A stretch of 64,000 nt of DNA from Perkinsus olseni (Eukaryota > Perkinsozoa > Perkinsida). The notes under the pieces were generated by a model. It worked only from the letters and a program-made list of their open reading frames with translations. It was not told the origin of the DNA and made no database searches. Of this stretch, positions 18,601 to 33,600 are shown one piece after another. The position numbers and the translations under genes were made by a program. How positions within the stretch are numbered: position 1 is the first letter of the stretch; every line of letters starts with the position of its first letter. The DNA lies in NCBI GenBank assembly GCA_013115125.1, contig JABANN010000008.1, positions 62,001 to 126,000 of the forward strand, given 5' to 3'.

Positions 18601-21600
18601 GCTCGGCAGTGTCGGCCTGTGGACTGGCACGATTTGGTTCCTCGTCATCCGTCCTTGATTTCGCCATACTGGGCAGCTCGCTATCTCTACGCCAGATGAG
18701 CCGCCTTGGCAGCGCCCTCTCCCTCCTCGGTATCGGTCGCTTGGCCTCCACGGCCAGTATCCTGGACTACCTTCAACTCGGTAGCAGTCTTTCTGTCCGT
18801 AACCTAGCCCGCATCGGTAGTGCCCTGTCAACTGCCGGCCTGGCTCGGATAGGAGCTACTATCTCAGCTCTAGACCTGATCAACCTCGGTTCCTCCTTGT
18901 CTGCCCGAGCGTTCGCTCGGCTCGGCTCGTCCCTGTCGACCCACAGTCTCAGCCGATTGGGTGACAGCCTTTCGGCTCTCTCCTTTGCTTTCCTAGGATC
19001 GTCTCTCTCCCTTCGTGGCCAGGCTCGCCTCGGAAGCGCCTTGTCGACTTTTGGCTTGTCCAGACTCGGCTCTTCCCTGTCTGTCCTAGACTACGCCCTT
19101 TGTGGTAGTACGATGTCCTTGCGGTCCTACGCTCGCTTCGGCTCTGCCGTCTCCCTGTTCGGCAGCCTCCGGGCAGGCGCCTCTTCCAGTGTGCTGGACT
19201 TTTCCTCGTTCGGCAGCGCCCTGTCTCTGCGTGGTCTGGCTCGCTTCGGGAGCGCTGTATCATCATTCGGTCTCTGCAGACTAGGTAGTCACCTATCTGT
19301 CGTCAGCGCGGCCCACCTAGGCAGTAGCGTGTCGATGCGGCAATTCTCCCGGCTAGGGAGCGTTCTCAGTGTCTTCAGTGCCTCCAGGCTGGGCCTGACG
19401 CTCTCCACTCTGGACTCCGTAGCCGTCGGCTCAGCCCTCTCTGCGAGGGCCTTCGGTCGTACTGGTAGCTCGGTGTCGGTGTACGGTTGCTCCCGCCTAG
19501 GGTCGAGCCTGTCGGTGTTGGACTTCGGCCTTGGTGGCAGCTCACTCTCCCTTAGAGCATTCGCTCGTCTGGGCAGCTCAGTCTCGCTGCACTACCTTGC
19601 CCGCTTCGGCAACACCCTCAGCTTGCTCGACTTCGCTGCCCTCGGATCCACTCAGTCTTTACGATCCTTTGCTCGCCTCGGCAGCAGCCTTTCCGTTGTT
19701 GGCATGGCCCGCCTGGGCTCGCAAATATCGGTGCTCGACTTCGCCACCTGCGCCTCCTCTCTTTCCTTGAGGACCTTTGCTCGCGCTGGCAGCGGCCTGT
19801 CGGTGTTTTCTGTTGCCAGGATGGGTAGCTCCATCTCAACCCTCGGCTTCATGGCCCTCGGCAGTTCTCTGTCAGTCAGGAACTTCGCTCGCCTTGGCAG
19901 CACTATCAGCGTCTTCAGCCTCTGCCGGATGGGCAGCAGCCTGTCGATAGTAGACTTCACTAACCTTGCCAGTGTGACATCGCTCCGTTCCTTCTCGAGG
20001 TTCGGATCGAGTTGTTCGATTTACGGTATGGCGCGTATAGGCTGCAGTATGTCGGTCCTGGACCTCGTAAACTTCGGCAGTACGATGTCCATCAGATCCA
20101 GCTTGAGGTTCGGCAGCTCCCTCTCTGTGTACGGCAAAGTCCGCCACAGCAGTGCTGTCTCTATGCTAGACATGCTAGCTCTAGGCAGTAGCATGTCCCT
20201 CAGGGCCTTTTTTCGAGCAGGCTCCGCGGTCTCAGTCTTCAGCATGGCACGCTTGGGGAGTATCCTCTCAACATACGACAGCATTACTCTCGGCAGTGCC
20301 CTCTCTTTGCGTGGTCTTATGAAGCTTGGCAGTGCAGTATCGGTGTTCGGCCAGACCAGGTTCGGCTCCCAGCTCTCCAACCTCGGCTTTGCCACGCTCA
20401 GCTCCTCGATGTCGATCCGATCCTTCGCTCGCTTCGGCAGCACCATCTCCCTCCTGGCCACGGCACAGCTGGGCTCGGCCCTCTCTGTTATGACCTTCAC
20501 TGCACTCGGGAGCGCGCTGTCGCTGAGGTCGATGGGTCGTGTAGGCAGTCAGATCTCAACCTACGGCGTGTCGAGGTTTGGCAGCAGCATCTCCGTGCTA
20601 GACTTCGTAGCTGTTGGTAGTGCTCTCTCCCTTCGAGCACACATCCGGGCCGGAAGCACTCTCTCAGTGGCAGCTGCAGCCAGGTTCGCTCACAGCCTCT
20701 CGGTACTGGACTACCTCGCCCTGGGCAGTACGATGAGTATCCGATCCAGCTCTAGGCTGGGCAGTACTCTCTCAGTGTACTCCACCTCAAGGCTGGGGAG
20801 CTCCTTGTCCACCCTGGGTTGTGTCACCCTTGCCTCCGCCCTCTCCTTGCGGTCCTTGGTCCGCATGGGCTCGACTGTGTCCCTCTTCGGAACGACCCGT
20901 CTAGGCTCGGGCTTCAGCGTCCTGGACCTGAGCGCCCTAGGATCCTGTCTGTCAGTCCGGGGGGCTATAAGAGCCGGCAGCACCATTTCGGTCTACGGCA
21001 CTTCTACCCTGGGCTCTGCAGCTTCCGTTCTAGACTTCACCGCTCTGGGCTCTGCTCTGTCTCTAAGGAACTTCGCCCGCTTCGGTAGCCAGATCTCAGT
21101 ATACGGTATGAGTCGGATGGGGGACTCAGTCTCCGTGCTGGACTTCGTCCATCTTGGCAGTGCCTTCTCCCTCAGAGGGCACACCCGAATCGGTTCGGCC
21201 TTCTCGGTGGCCGGTCTGGCTCGACTCGGCTGCTCGATGTCAGTGCTGGACTACGTGACTCTGGGCTCGACGCTCTCTCTCCAACAGCATGCGAGATTCG
21301 GTCGTGCTGCATCAGTCTTCTCGACAGCCAGGCTGGGCCTCACGGCATCGGTGCTCGACTGTGTTCACCTCGGTAGCTCCCTCTCCATGCGCTCCCTGGC
21401 AAGGCTAGGATCGACATTGTCCACATTCGCCTCGGCACGCCTGGGCCAGGGTCTGTCTGTGTGCGACTTCTCCCACCTCGGCAGTGCCCTCTCGGTCCGG
21501 TCTGTGATGCGGCTCGGCTCGGCGTTCTCGGCCTTCCGTGGCGCCCGTATAAGCGGCAGCTCCTCAGTCTTGGACTTCCTTGCCTTGGGGTCGTCCATGT

Positions 21601-24600
21601 CCCTCCGTGGGGTGGCAAGGCTAGGCTCTACCCTCTCACTGGTTGGTACAGCCAGGCTGGCCAGCTCGACTTCAATCCTGGACTGGGGAGCCCTTGGCAG
21701 TTCGCTATCCTTGCGAGCCATTGCTCGCCTGGGATCGAGTCTCTCCTCGTTTGGAAGTGCTGATATCGGCTCCAGTGCTTCAATCCTCGGTTACAGCCTG
21801 ATCGGTAGCTCCCTATCTCTGCGTGGACTGTTGAGAGCCGGCAGTGCATTTTCGGTCTATGGGGGTGCTCGACTCGGTCTCTCTCTGAGTACGGTCGACC
21901 TCGTTTCCCTCGGCAGTGCCCTGTCGCTCCGTGGCTTCATGCGTTCGGGCAGCAGTCTGTCACTGCACGCCTCGGCCAGGTTTGGGTCGCTTATCAGCTC
22001 TTTGGACCACACCTGGCTGGGCAGCTCACTGTCCCTCAGAGCTGTCGGCAGGTTTGGTAGTTCCCTATCAGCCTATGGCTCGGCACGACTCGGAAGCGAC
22101 TTGTCCATGCTAGCCTACGCGACTCTGGGCTCAACCCTCTCCGTGCGCTCCCTCGCTCGGGCGGGTAGTGCTCTCTCAGTCTTCGGAGGCTCCCGTCTTG
22201 GCTCGTCAGCTTCGGTCTTCGACTACGTCCATGTCGGCTCATCATTATCACTACGCTCCTACGCTAGGCTGGGCAGCTCCCTCTCCGTTTACGGCTCCAC
22301 GCATCTATCGGACTACTTCTCAGCCCGCCAGCTATGCGATCTTGGCTCGACACTGTCCGTGCGGGCGACAGGACGCCTTGGCTCGGGACTCTCCGTGTTC
22401 GCCACCTCGAGGCTCGGCAGTTCGCTGTCAACGCTGGACTACGTCGTCCTGGGCAGCTCCCTGTCGGTCAGAAGCTGCGCTAGGCTCGGCAGCGACCTCT
22501 CGGTGTACTCATGGACGAGGCTCGGCGATAAGCTATCAGTCCTGGACTACAGCGGTCTTGGCAGCGCCCTGTCCATCCGCTCCTACTCCAGACTAGGCAG
22601 TACCTTTTCGATCCACAGTTCACTCTGGGCTGGCTCTGTTATCAGTGCCCGTGGCATCCTCAAGCTTGGGAGCACCCTAAGTGCGTTCTCCTACACTAGG
22701 TTTGGCTCCACCATGTCCCTCTTTGATGCCACTACTTTGGGCAGCACCTTGAGCCTTCGTTCTTCAGCTCGTCTGGGGTCTGACATGTCGGTCTACGGCC
22801 TAGCCAGGTTGGGAGGCTCTCTTTCGGTGCTGTACCACAGTCATCTAGGCAGCTCCCTTTCACTGAGGAGCTTCGCTAGGCTGGGCAGCGGTGTGTCGGC
22901 CTACGATCGAGCCCGTCTCGGGTCGTCCGTGTCGATCCTCGACTTCCTGCATCTGGGCAGCTCCTTGTCTCTGCAGGCTCACGCCAGGCTTGGCAGCTCT
23001 CTGTCAGTCTACGACTGCACCAGACTCGGCCGATCTGTGACAGTTCTGGACTTCCTCCAGCTCGGGAGTACTCTTAGCCTACGTGCAACGGCCCGGCTTG
23101 GCAGCACTCTGTCAGCGTACGGGGTAGCAAGGTTCGGAGCCTCTCTATCAGCCTTGGATTACACAGTGATCTCAAGCTCGCTATCCCTGCGTGCTTTCAC
23201 TCGGCTGGGCAGTACACTGTCGACCTTCGCCACGACTCGCTGCGGAAGCTCTCTGTCCACTCTGGGCTCCGTGCACCTGGGCAGCGCCTTGTCCATTAGG
23301 GGCGTCACTCGGGGTGGGTCGGCTCTATCTCTCTTCGGTCTGGGGAGACTAGGCTCCACGCTGTCCACACTGGACTCGGTCGAGCTTGGCAGCACTCTCT
23401 CACTGAGGTCCTTCTCCCGGCTCGGGTCGTATCTGTCGACCTTCGGCGAGACTAGGCTCGGCAGTCGTATGTCTTTGGTCGAGTTCGCCTCTCTCGGGAG
23501 TAGCCTATCACTCCGTTCCACAGCTAGGCTCGGATCAGCGCTGTCGATGGTGTCCCTGTTCCGAGCCGGTAGTAGTGGATCCATTCTCGACTTCGTGATG
23601 CTAAGTTCGACAATGTCCCTGAGGTCATTTGTGAGGTTCGGCAGTGCTGTCAGCGTGTACGGCTTGGCCCGCTTCGGCAGCGTTCTCTCGGCCCTCGACT
23701 TCGTTGAGCTTGGGTCCACTCTCTCTATAAGGTCCTTATCAAGGCTGGGCAGCCACGTCTCAGTGTACGGACTGTCAAGGCTCGGCGATGCCCTGTCGGT
23801 CATGGACTACGCTGCTACAGGGAGCTCCCTCAGCCTACGGTCCCTCGTCCGTATGGGCTCCTCCTTGTCGGTGTACACTCATGCTCGAGTTGGCGGGTCT
23901 ATGTCGGTGCTAGACTACCTCATCCTCGGCTCTTCCCTCTCCCTTCGTAACTCCCTGCGAGTTGGCAGCTCCCTGTCGCTGCTAGGCAGGGCAAGGATCG
24001 GTTCCTCGGTGTCCATAGTGGACTTCTCCCACCTTGGATCATCGCTCTCCTTGCGTAGTGTGACTAGGCTTGGCAGCAGCCTCTCGGTATACGACCAAGC
24101 GAGGATAGCGGGCTCCCTGTCGGTCCTAGACTACCTCATCCTCGGCAGCTGCCTGTCCTTACGTGGTGTCGCCCGACTGGGCAGCTCAGTGTCCATCACC
24201 GGAGAGCTCAGAGCCGTAGCACCGATATCGGTCACTGACTTCTTCCAGATTGGCTCTGGTCTTTCGATCCGCTCGTACGGTCGTCTCGGCAGCAGCCTGT
24301 CTGTCTTCGGCGTGGCTCGTTTCGGCTCCTCCCTCTCCTTGGTGGACTTCACGCACCTCGGCTCATCGATCTCCATCCGAAGCTTCTCCCGCTTCGGGAG
24401 CTGCCTGTCTGCCTTTGGCCTTGCCAGGATCGGAGGCTCAATCTCCGTCCTTGACTTCGCGAAGCTGTCCTCGAGTATGTCACTGCGGTCCCTTGCTCGG
24501 CTCGGCTCGACCCTCTCGGTCTTCGACGGGGCTCGTTTCGGCAGCACGATGAGCGTCATGCACTTCGCCTCCTTGGGCAGCGCCCTTTCCATCCGAAAGC

Positions 24601-27600
24601 TCCTCCGCGTTGGGAGCTCAATGTCGCTGCTCGAGGGAGCTCGGTTGAGCTCCAGCGTATCCATCCTGGACTTCGCTACTCTGGGCAGTAGTCTCTCGCT
24701 GAGAGCCTTCACAAGGTTCGGCAGCAGCCTTTCTACTTTCGGTCGTGCCAGGGTTGGAGAGAGTCTCTCGGCGTGTGGGCAAGCCTCTCTCAGCAGCAGT
24801 ATGTCACTGAGATCGTTTGCGCGGTTGGGGTCTAGTCTTTCGGCCTTCGGATCCTGTCGTTTCGGAGGCAGCGTGTCGACGCTGGACTTCGTCCATCTGG
24901 GCAGCTCTCTGAGCCTGCGAGGGTTCTCTCGGCTTGGCAGCGCTCTATCCACTGTGGGGAGGACCAGACTGGCCTCCAGTACCAGCATACTCGACTTCCT
25001 TCACCTCGGCAGCTCGATGTCCGTCAGATCGCTGGCGCGACTAGGCAGCTCTCTTTCCATGTTCGGCCTGGCCAGGCTTGGTAGTTCCGTGTCGGTCCTC
25101 GCCTTTGCCAACGTCGGCAGCTCCTGCTCGCTGCGGAGTTACGTCCGCCTCGGGTCGAGGCTGTCAGTCTTCAGCCTGATGCGCTTCGGCAGCAGCATGT
25201 CTCTGCTCGACAGCGCATCGTTTGGGTCGACCCTATCCCTCCGGGCCGTCGCTCGTGCGGGCTCTACTGCCTCGGTCATCGGCCTTGCCTGGCTCGGCAG
25301 CTCGATGTCCGTTCTTGACTACACCAACGTCGGCTCCTCCCTTTCGCTGAGGACCTTTGCCCGAGTCGGCAGTGCTCTAACAGTTTTCTCGGTAGCAAGG
25401 CTTGGGAGTAGCTCATCCACGCTGGATTGGGTAAGCCTTGGTAGCTCTCAGTCTCTCCGCAGCTTCTTCCGGATGGGGTCCACCATATCGCTCTTCGGTG
25501 CGGCTCGGTTCGGCAGCTCCCTGACCATGCTCAACTACGCTACTCTCGGCTCATCCCTCAGCTTGCGCTCCTACGTCCGCTTCGGGTCTGCCTTGTCAGT
25601 GGCCGATGGTATCAGGACGGGTGCGTACCTGTCAACAGTGTCCGAGACCCACCTTGGCAGCTCCCTCTCCACACGAGCCTTCGTTCGCTTGGGCAGCTCT
25701 TTGTCGGCGTTAGGGTGCCTGCGGCTGGGATCTTCCTTATCGCTGCTCGACTTCGCCTGCCTGTCCAGCGCCATGTCCCTTCGGAACTTCGCTCGGGTTG
25801 GTTCGACGGTATCCATCCTGTCGGTATCAAGACTTGGCAGCTCCTTATCGATATTCGACTTCGCCACATTGGGCAGTGCTCTATCGCTGCGTTCCTTCGG
25901 TCGCTTCGGCAGTAGTGTCAGCTCGTTCGGCCTGGCTCGGCTTGGACTGTCCTTGAGCGCCTTGGACTACGCATCCTTCGGTAGCTGTGTCTCATTGAGG
26001 TCAGTGGCTCGTCTGGGTAGCTCATGCTCGGCCTTCGCCGCCAACAGGCTCGGCTCGGCGGTGTCTGTAGTGGACTTCACCCATCTGGGCAGCTCCCTGT
26101 CCCTACGTGAGTTCGCCAGGCTGGGCAGCGCCGTATCGGTACTCAGCGCAGCCAGGCTCGGGGATGTTGTATCGGTCCTGAGCTTCACCGAGGTGGCCAG
26201 CGGTCTGTCCTTAAGAGGCTTTGCCAGGCTCGGCTCTACGTGCTCAGTGATGGCCAAGGCTTACTTCGGCTCTACTCTGACTGTCCTTAATGCCGCTCAT
26301 CTGAGCAGCTCTCTGAGTCTAGCAAGGTTTGCCCGCTTCGGCAGTGGATTCTCCATTCTGGGCGTGGCCAGGCTGGGTTCGTCCTTCTCGGTCTTCGACG
26401 GCGGCTACATGGGCAGCTCCCTGTCGCTGCGTAGCTACGCCAGGCTGGGTTCCTGCCAGAGCATCTGCGGCGTCACCCGGGTAAGCTCAGCCTGCTCTGT
26501 TCTCGACTACTTCCACCTCGGAAGCTCACTATCTCTGCGGGACTCCACCCGAATGGGCAGTTCGGTCTCATTATTCGGCCTTGCGCGACTAGGAAGCAGC
26601 TTATCGACGGTGGACTTCACGACCCTATCGAGCTCCCTCTCCATCAGAGCCTTTGCGAGGGTGGGCAGCAGCCTATCTACTGTGTCGACTGTCCGCTTCG
26701 GGGAGCAGCTGTCGGCCGTGGATGTCGCTAACCTGGGCTCTTCTCTCTCCTTGCGCAACTTCCTCCGTATTGGAGGCCGTATCTCTGCCTTCGATATGGC
26801 CAGGCTCGGCAGTACCATGTCGATCCTCGATGCCGTGTACCTCGGCAGCTCCCTCTCTGTCCGGGACTTCGCTCGAGTAGGGTCCTCGATCAGTACGGTT
26901 GGTATGGCCCGGATCGGCTCCCAGACCTCCATAATGCACGAGACAGCTCTCGCCTCGTCGCTTTCCCTACGGACCTTCGCCAGGATGGGCAGCACCTGCT
27001 CGATGTTCGGCTCAGCTCGCCTTGGGTCAGCCTTGAGTGTTCTATCTTTCGCCTCCTTCGGCAGTACCCTGTCCCTGAGAGGCCAGGCACGGCTCGGCAG
27101 TCAGTGTTCCCTCTTCGGTACCTCAAGGTTCGGCTATGACGTCTCCATAATGGAGTCGGCCCTCTTGGGCTCATCTCTGTCTCTGCGTGCGGCAGCTCGG
27201 CTAGGCTCGAGTATCTCCGTCCAGGGTGGGTCGCGGCATGGTGGTTGCATGAGCGCTATGGCTAATGTAGAGCTCGGGAGCTCTCTGTCGTTGAGAGCAT
27301 TCACGAGGCTTGGAAGCGGCCTGTCGGTGTTCGAGACCTCGAGACTGGGTGGCTCCCTCTCTGCCCTCAACTATGTGGCTGTGTCAAGCTCTCTTTCTTT
27401 GCGGGGCTGCGTCAGGCTCGGCAGCACACTGAGTATTTTCGACGGGTCTCGGCTCGGTGGGTCACTATCATCTTTAGCCCATACCACCATAGGCAGCTCC
27501 CTGTCGCTGCGCTCCTTCACAAGGATGGGCTTGACCCTCTCCCTCATGGGCATGGCCCGCTTCGGTGACTCTATCAGCCTCGTGGACTTCGCCACATTCA

Positions 27601-30600
27601 GCTCGTCGCTGTCACTGCGCCAGTTGGCCCGCCTTGGCAGCTCCCTCTCCGTGTCGAGTCGAGCTAAGATATGCTCGGACATGAGCATACTGGATTTCCT
27701 TCACCTAGGGTCCTCTCTATCAGTCCGTACGATGGTCCGGCTGTCCAGCTCCCTCAGTCTCGTCGGAGCCGCCCGGTTGGCCAACACGATGTCGGTGCTG
27801 GACTTCCTCCAGCTTGGCAGCAGTCTGTCGGTCAGGACCACAGCGAGGCTTGGGTCCGGCATCTCCATCGTCGGCCTGGCCCGGGTTGGCTCAGCAGTCA
27901 GCTCAGTTGGCCGCTGCCATGTAGGGTCGGCTCTCTCCACCCGGAGCTTCGTTCGGTTCGGCAGCGCTCTATCTGTCTACGGCATGGCTCGCATCGGCAG
28001 TCCACTCTCGGCCCTCGACTGCACAGCATTGGGCAGCGCCTTCTCCCTTCGAGCTGCAGCGAGGGTTGGCAGCTCCTTATCGACATTCGGAACCACCAGA
28101 CTCGGTGCCGCGATCTCTGCGGCTGACGCTACCTCCCTCGGCAGCTCGCTATCACTCCGGTCCACGGCAAGGTTGGGCTCTACTGTGTCCTTGTTCGGCC
28201 TGGCCCGTTTCGGCGGCAGCCTCAGTGCCCTGGACCTAGTGGCGATAGGCAGCACCGTCTCCTTGCGGAGTGCCTCCCGGCTTGGTTCGGGCCTCTCAGT
28301 ATTCGGCAAGACTCGTTTCTGCGGCTCGAACTCCGTGATGGACTTCGTTACCGTCGGCAGCGCTCTCTCGGTCCGGCAGTACGCCCGCTACGGAAGCACC
28401 CTGTCGGTAGCATGCGCTGCTCACTTCGGATCATGCCTCTCGGTATTGGACTACCTCGCTATGGGTAGTTCCCTGTCTACCCGAGCTCTCTGCCGTATAG
28501 GTTCGGGGCTGTCCATGCTGGGCAGTGCCCGTTTCAGCTCCACTATGAGCCTGATGGAGCAGGCTGCTCTAGGGAGCGCCCTCTCAGTACGGTACATGGC
28601 CAGGATCGGCTCCTCGATCTCGACCCTTAGTACAGCTAGATTCGGTGCTAGCCAGTCTACTACAGACTTCATCCTGATGGGGTCGGCTCTCAGTGTGAGG
28701 TGCCTTGCACGTATTGGATCATCGCTGTCGGTGGTCGGTCAAACGAGGATCTCCGGCGGTCTCAGTGTGGTGGACTTCCTGCACCTCGGCAGCTCACTAT
28801 CGCTCAGGAAGCTAGTGCGGGTGGGGTCCTCGCTTAGCACGGTCGGAGCGGCCCGCCTAGGCTCCTCTCTCAGTGCTTTGGACTTCGTCCATCTGGCCAG
28901 CAGCCTGTCGCTGAGGAACTTCGTCCGGATGGGCTCAACGCTGTCGGCCTTCTCGTCTTTGCGTCTGGCCAGCTCAGTCTCTATCCTCGACTTTGCCTCC
29001 CTCGGCAGCACGGTATCTCTATCAGGCTTCGCTAGATTCGGTTCATCCCTTAGCAGTCTCGGTGTGGGTCGACTGGGGGGCGGTTTCTCAGTGCTGGACG
29101 CCACCTCCCTCGGGAGTACCCTCTCTCTCCGGAGCATGGCTCGCTTCGGCAGTAGCCTTAGTGTCCTCGGCTCTGCCCGACTCGGCGCTGCGATCTCGGC
29201 CGTCGACTTCGCCAACCTAGGCAGTGCACTGTCCATACGGTTCTCGACGAAGGTTGGGAGCAGCTGCTCTCTACTCGGCGTGACACGCGTTGGCTCGTCC
29301 CTCACCGTCCTAGGCTTGGTCAACTTCGGATCTTCCTTATCGGTTCGGCAATTCGTCAGAGCCGGCAGCTCCCTGTCTGTCGTCTCTCACGGCAGAGTCG
29401 GCGGTTTCCTCAGCGGTATGGACTTTGCTACTCTCGGTAGCTCGCTGTCTCTCCGGACGTACGGTCGCATCGGCAGCTCCATCAGCGCACATGCTAGCAC
29501 GCGCATCGGCAGGGCACTATCAACGGTCTCTCAAGTCCACCTAGGCAGCAGCTTGTCGCTCAGATCCTGCGGTCGCCTTGGTAGCTCTCTGAGTCTTCTC
29601 GGCTGTGCTAGGTTTGGGTCTGTACTCACTGTAGTCGCCCAGTCCCATCTCGGCTCATCACTGTCCATCAGATCCTTCAGTCGACTAGGAAGTGCCCTCT
29701 CCTGCTACGGTACGGCCCGCCTCGGCAGCAGTGTCTCGGTCTTCGACGCCGTCAGCTTCGGCTCGACGCTATCGATGCGCCAGGCGGCTCGTATGGGCAG
29801 CACTCTCTCCTTGTTCGCCACGGCTAGGTTAGGAGCCGCCTGCTCCGCGTTGGACTTCCTGCAGCTCGGCAGCTCGCTATCACTCCGCAACGTAGCCCGT
29901 ATTGGCAGCATGGTATCGGCCTTCGGCGGTGCGCGGTTCGGGTCATTGGTCAGTACAGTAGACTTGGTGACAGTCAGCAGCTCAGTCAGCATGCGCAGCT
30001 TCTCCCGGCTGGGTTCTGGCATGTCTGTCTATGGCTTCGCTCGCATCGGCAGCAGTGTCTCCTCCTTCGACTTCGTCAACCTCGGCAGTGCCTTCTCTAT
30101 CCGCGGCGCTATGAGGATGGGGTCAGCTCTGTCGCTGTTCGGATCGGCCCGACTCGGCTCGGCACTCTCTGTTCTGGACTTTGCCACCGCGGGCTCGAGC
30201 CTTTCCTTGAGGAGTTTCAGCCGCTTCGGCTCGTCTCTCTCGACTTTCGGAGGTGCCAGGCTGGGCTGCTCTCTTTCTGCGGTGGACTTCGCCACTCTCG
30301 CGTCAACCCTATCAGTGCGGTCGGCTTCTCGGTTAGGCGACGGTCTGAGCGTTCTCGGCAGAGTGTCACACGGCGACCGGACCTCTATTATGGACTTCTG
30401 TGCCTTGGCCAGCTCGGTGTCTTTGCGGGCAATGGCCAAGTTCGGATCTGCCGTATCGGTTCTCAGTACGGCTAGGCTCGGCTCATCGATGTCGGTTTTA
30501 GGGTTCTCCTTGCTCGGCAGCTCCCTTTCGCTGAGGTCCGCGGCGCGGTTCGGCAGTGGCCTCTCGTTAGAGGGCGTGCATAGGATGAGGAGCTCTCTAT

Positions 30601-33600
30601 CCGCACTGGACTTCGTCCACTTCTCAAGTGCATTATCCCTGCGCAGCTTCACTCGGTCAGGCAGCGCAGTGTCGCTGTTCGGGGTCTCGAGGATGGGCAG
30701 CTCCTTCTCCGTCTTCGACTGGGCTACTATCGGTAGCGCTCTCTCGATCCGTGGGGTCGTCCGCTCCGGCAACACAGTGTCCATCGTCGGGGCAACTCGA
30801 CTCGGTGTCCTCTCTGTGATGGATCTATCTGCTCTCGGCTCCTCGCTGTCGCTGCGCTCGACTGCCAAGTTGGGCAGCTCTTACTCGCTCTTCGGGGCAT
30901 CTCGGCTCGGCTCCCAGCTGTCGGTTATCGACTTGGTCAATCTCGGCTCGGCTCTGTCCCTCCGGGCCATGGTCAAGCTCGGCAGCAACCTCTCTTTATT
31001 CTCTCTGGCTCGCCTCGGCTCAGCTCTCAGCGTCTGTGATTTCTCCACCTTTAGCAGCTCCATCTCGGTAAGGCACTTCCTCCGGGTTGGCAGCGCGATG
31101 TCTACCTTTGGCCTCGCTCGATTAGGCAGTGCTCTGTCGGTGCTAGACCAGGTATCGCTTGGGTCGAGCCTCTCCGTGCAGGGGGTTCTCAAGCTAGGCA
31201 GCGCCGCGACCTTCTGCCAGACAAATATCCAGTCGGCCTTGTCAATTCTGGACTACGTCAACTTGGGATCGAGCCTGTCCATCCGCAACTTCGCTCGGTT
31301 GGGCAGCAGCCTCTCTGTCGCTTCTCTCGGCAGGATCGGCGATAGCATGTCCGTGGTGGGCTTCTCTCACTTCGGCAGCTCCCTTTCGCTGAGGTCCATC
31401 ACCCGTCTAGGGAGTGCCCTCAGCTTGACGGGCTGCTCACGACTCGGCAAGGAGATATCAAGCTTCGACTACGCCGCTCTCGGCTCCGCTCTATCCCTTC
31501 GAGCCATGGCGCGTTTCGGCAGCGACATTTCGACTTTCGGTCTGGCTAGGGTCGGCTCGGTCGTCTCCGTTCTCGGAGCTGCTCACCTCGGCAGTACCCT
31601 GTCCTTGCGCAACTTCGCTCGCATCGGCAGCTCGGTGTCGGCCATGCTGAGCTCACAGGTCGGAGGGTCCATGAGCATCCTGGACTACCTAGCTCTCGGG
31701 TCCTGTGCCTCCCTCCGGAGTTTGGTCAGGTTGGGTTCGGCCCTTTCGGTCCTGGGAGTGTCTAGGTTCGGATCTGCGATGTCGGTAATGGACTGCGTGT
31801 TCCTCGGTTCCAGCGCCTCGGTGAGGGCCTTCTCGAGGATGGGCAGCACTGCCTCGGTCTACGGCCTGATGAAGCTCGGCAGCAGCATGTCAGTGCTATC
31901 CTCCACCACTCTAGCTTCCTCTCTGAGCCTTCGGCAACTGCTTCGGATCGGCAGCGGCGTGTCGGTGCTTGAGACTCTGCGTCTCGGCCATACGCTAAGT
32001 GCTCTGGATGCCACGACCCTAGGTTCTAGCCTCTCCCTGAGGGCTGCCTTCAGAGCAGGCTCCACTGTCTCAATCCTTAAGACCTGTCGTATAGGTCAGG
32101 ACTGCTCTGTTGCCGGTCAGAAGCAGATCGGCAGCTGTTTATCGACCCGAAGCTTCGTCAGACTCGGCTCGGGTCTTACAGTGTATGGTCTAACTAGACT
32201 TGGCAGCGCCTTGACCATCCTAGACTTCGTCCAGATGGGCTCCGCGACCTCCCTGAGGTCCTTCATTCGCGCCGGCAGCTCTCTCAGCGTTGGCAGCATG
32301 GCCCGTCTCGGAGCATCGCTGTCTGTCTTCGATATGGTATCTTTCGGCAGCACTCTGTCCCTGCGTAACGTAGCACGCGCTGGGTCGGCTCTCTCCTGTT
32401 TCTCCTTGGCCCGGTTCGGATCTGTTCTCTCCATTTTCGATGCGACTACCCTCGGCTCGACTCTGTCTTTGAGATCTTACGTCCGAGCAGGCAGCCAGCT
32501 GAGCACCTTCGGCTCTGTGAAATTCGGCAGCTCCATGTCCACTCTCGGGTCGGCCTCCGTCGGTAGCACCCTATCGGTGAGGTCCTTCTCTAGACTCGGC
32601 AGCGCCGTATCAGCCTACGGTGCAGCACAGGTCGGTGGACTCGCTTCTGCCCTTGGAACAGCTTCCCTGGGCAGCACTCTAAGCGTGCTGGATGCGGGCT
32701 CCTTCGGCTCCGCTCTGTCGCTGCGTTCCTATGCCAGGCTGGGTAACAGCCTCTCGGCTCTAGGCTGCGCTCACTTCGGCAGTACCCTGTCACTGCGGTC
32801 TGGTGCGCGCATGGGCAGTGCTATGTCAGTCTGGGGCTACGCTAAGTTCGGAGGCTCGGCATCGGTTGCGGACCTGGCCAGCTTGGGCAGTAACCTCTCC
32901 GTCCGTGCTTTCGTGCGCATCGGCAGTTCACTCTCGGCACGTGCTAGGTCGAGGCTTGGTGGGTCGGCGAGCGTCCTTGACTATGTCGTCCTCGGTAGCA
33001 CTCTGTCGTTGAGAGCTTTCACTCGACTGGGCTCTGCTCTCTCGACGCTGGGTGGTCACCGTCTCGGAGGCGCCCTCTCAGCTCTCGACTGCGTGGCATT
33101 GGGGAGCTCACTCTCGCTTCGAGACTTGGTACGCGTCGGTAGCTCAGTATCAGTTTACGCAGCCACTCGCTTCGGCGACGCCCTCTCAGTCCTGGACTTC
33201 ACGCACATGGGCAGCACTTTGTCAGTACGATCCACTCAGAAACTTGGCTCTGCATTATCCCTCTTTGGCCTGGCTCGCCAAGGATCGAGCACTTCCATCT
33301 TCGACTATGTGTCCCTTGGCTCGAGTCTGTCGCTTCGCCACCATGCCCGTCTAGGAGGTTCTCTCTCCGCTTACGGTGCGGTTAGGCTCGGGTCTTCACT
33401 CTCGGGTGGTGACTGGGTTTACGCTGGTTCCTGCCTCTCCGCCCGGTCCTTCACCCGGCTTGGCAGCTCCCTCAGCGTAGCTGCCATATCAAGATTCGGC
33501 GAGTCCGTCTCCCTGTTCGACTGGGCGTCCATGGGCAGCGCTATGTCTCTGCGATCCGTCGCTAGGTTCGGCAGCTGCCTCTCCGTCTTCGGCATGACCC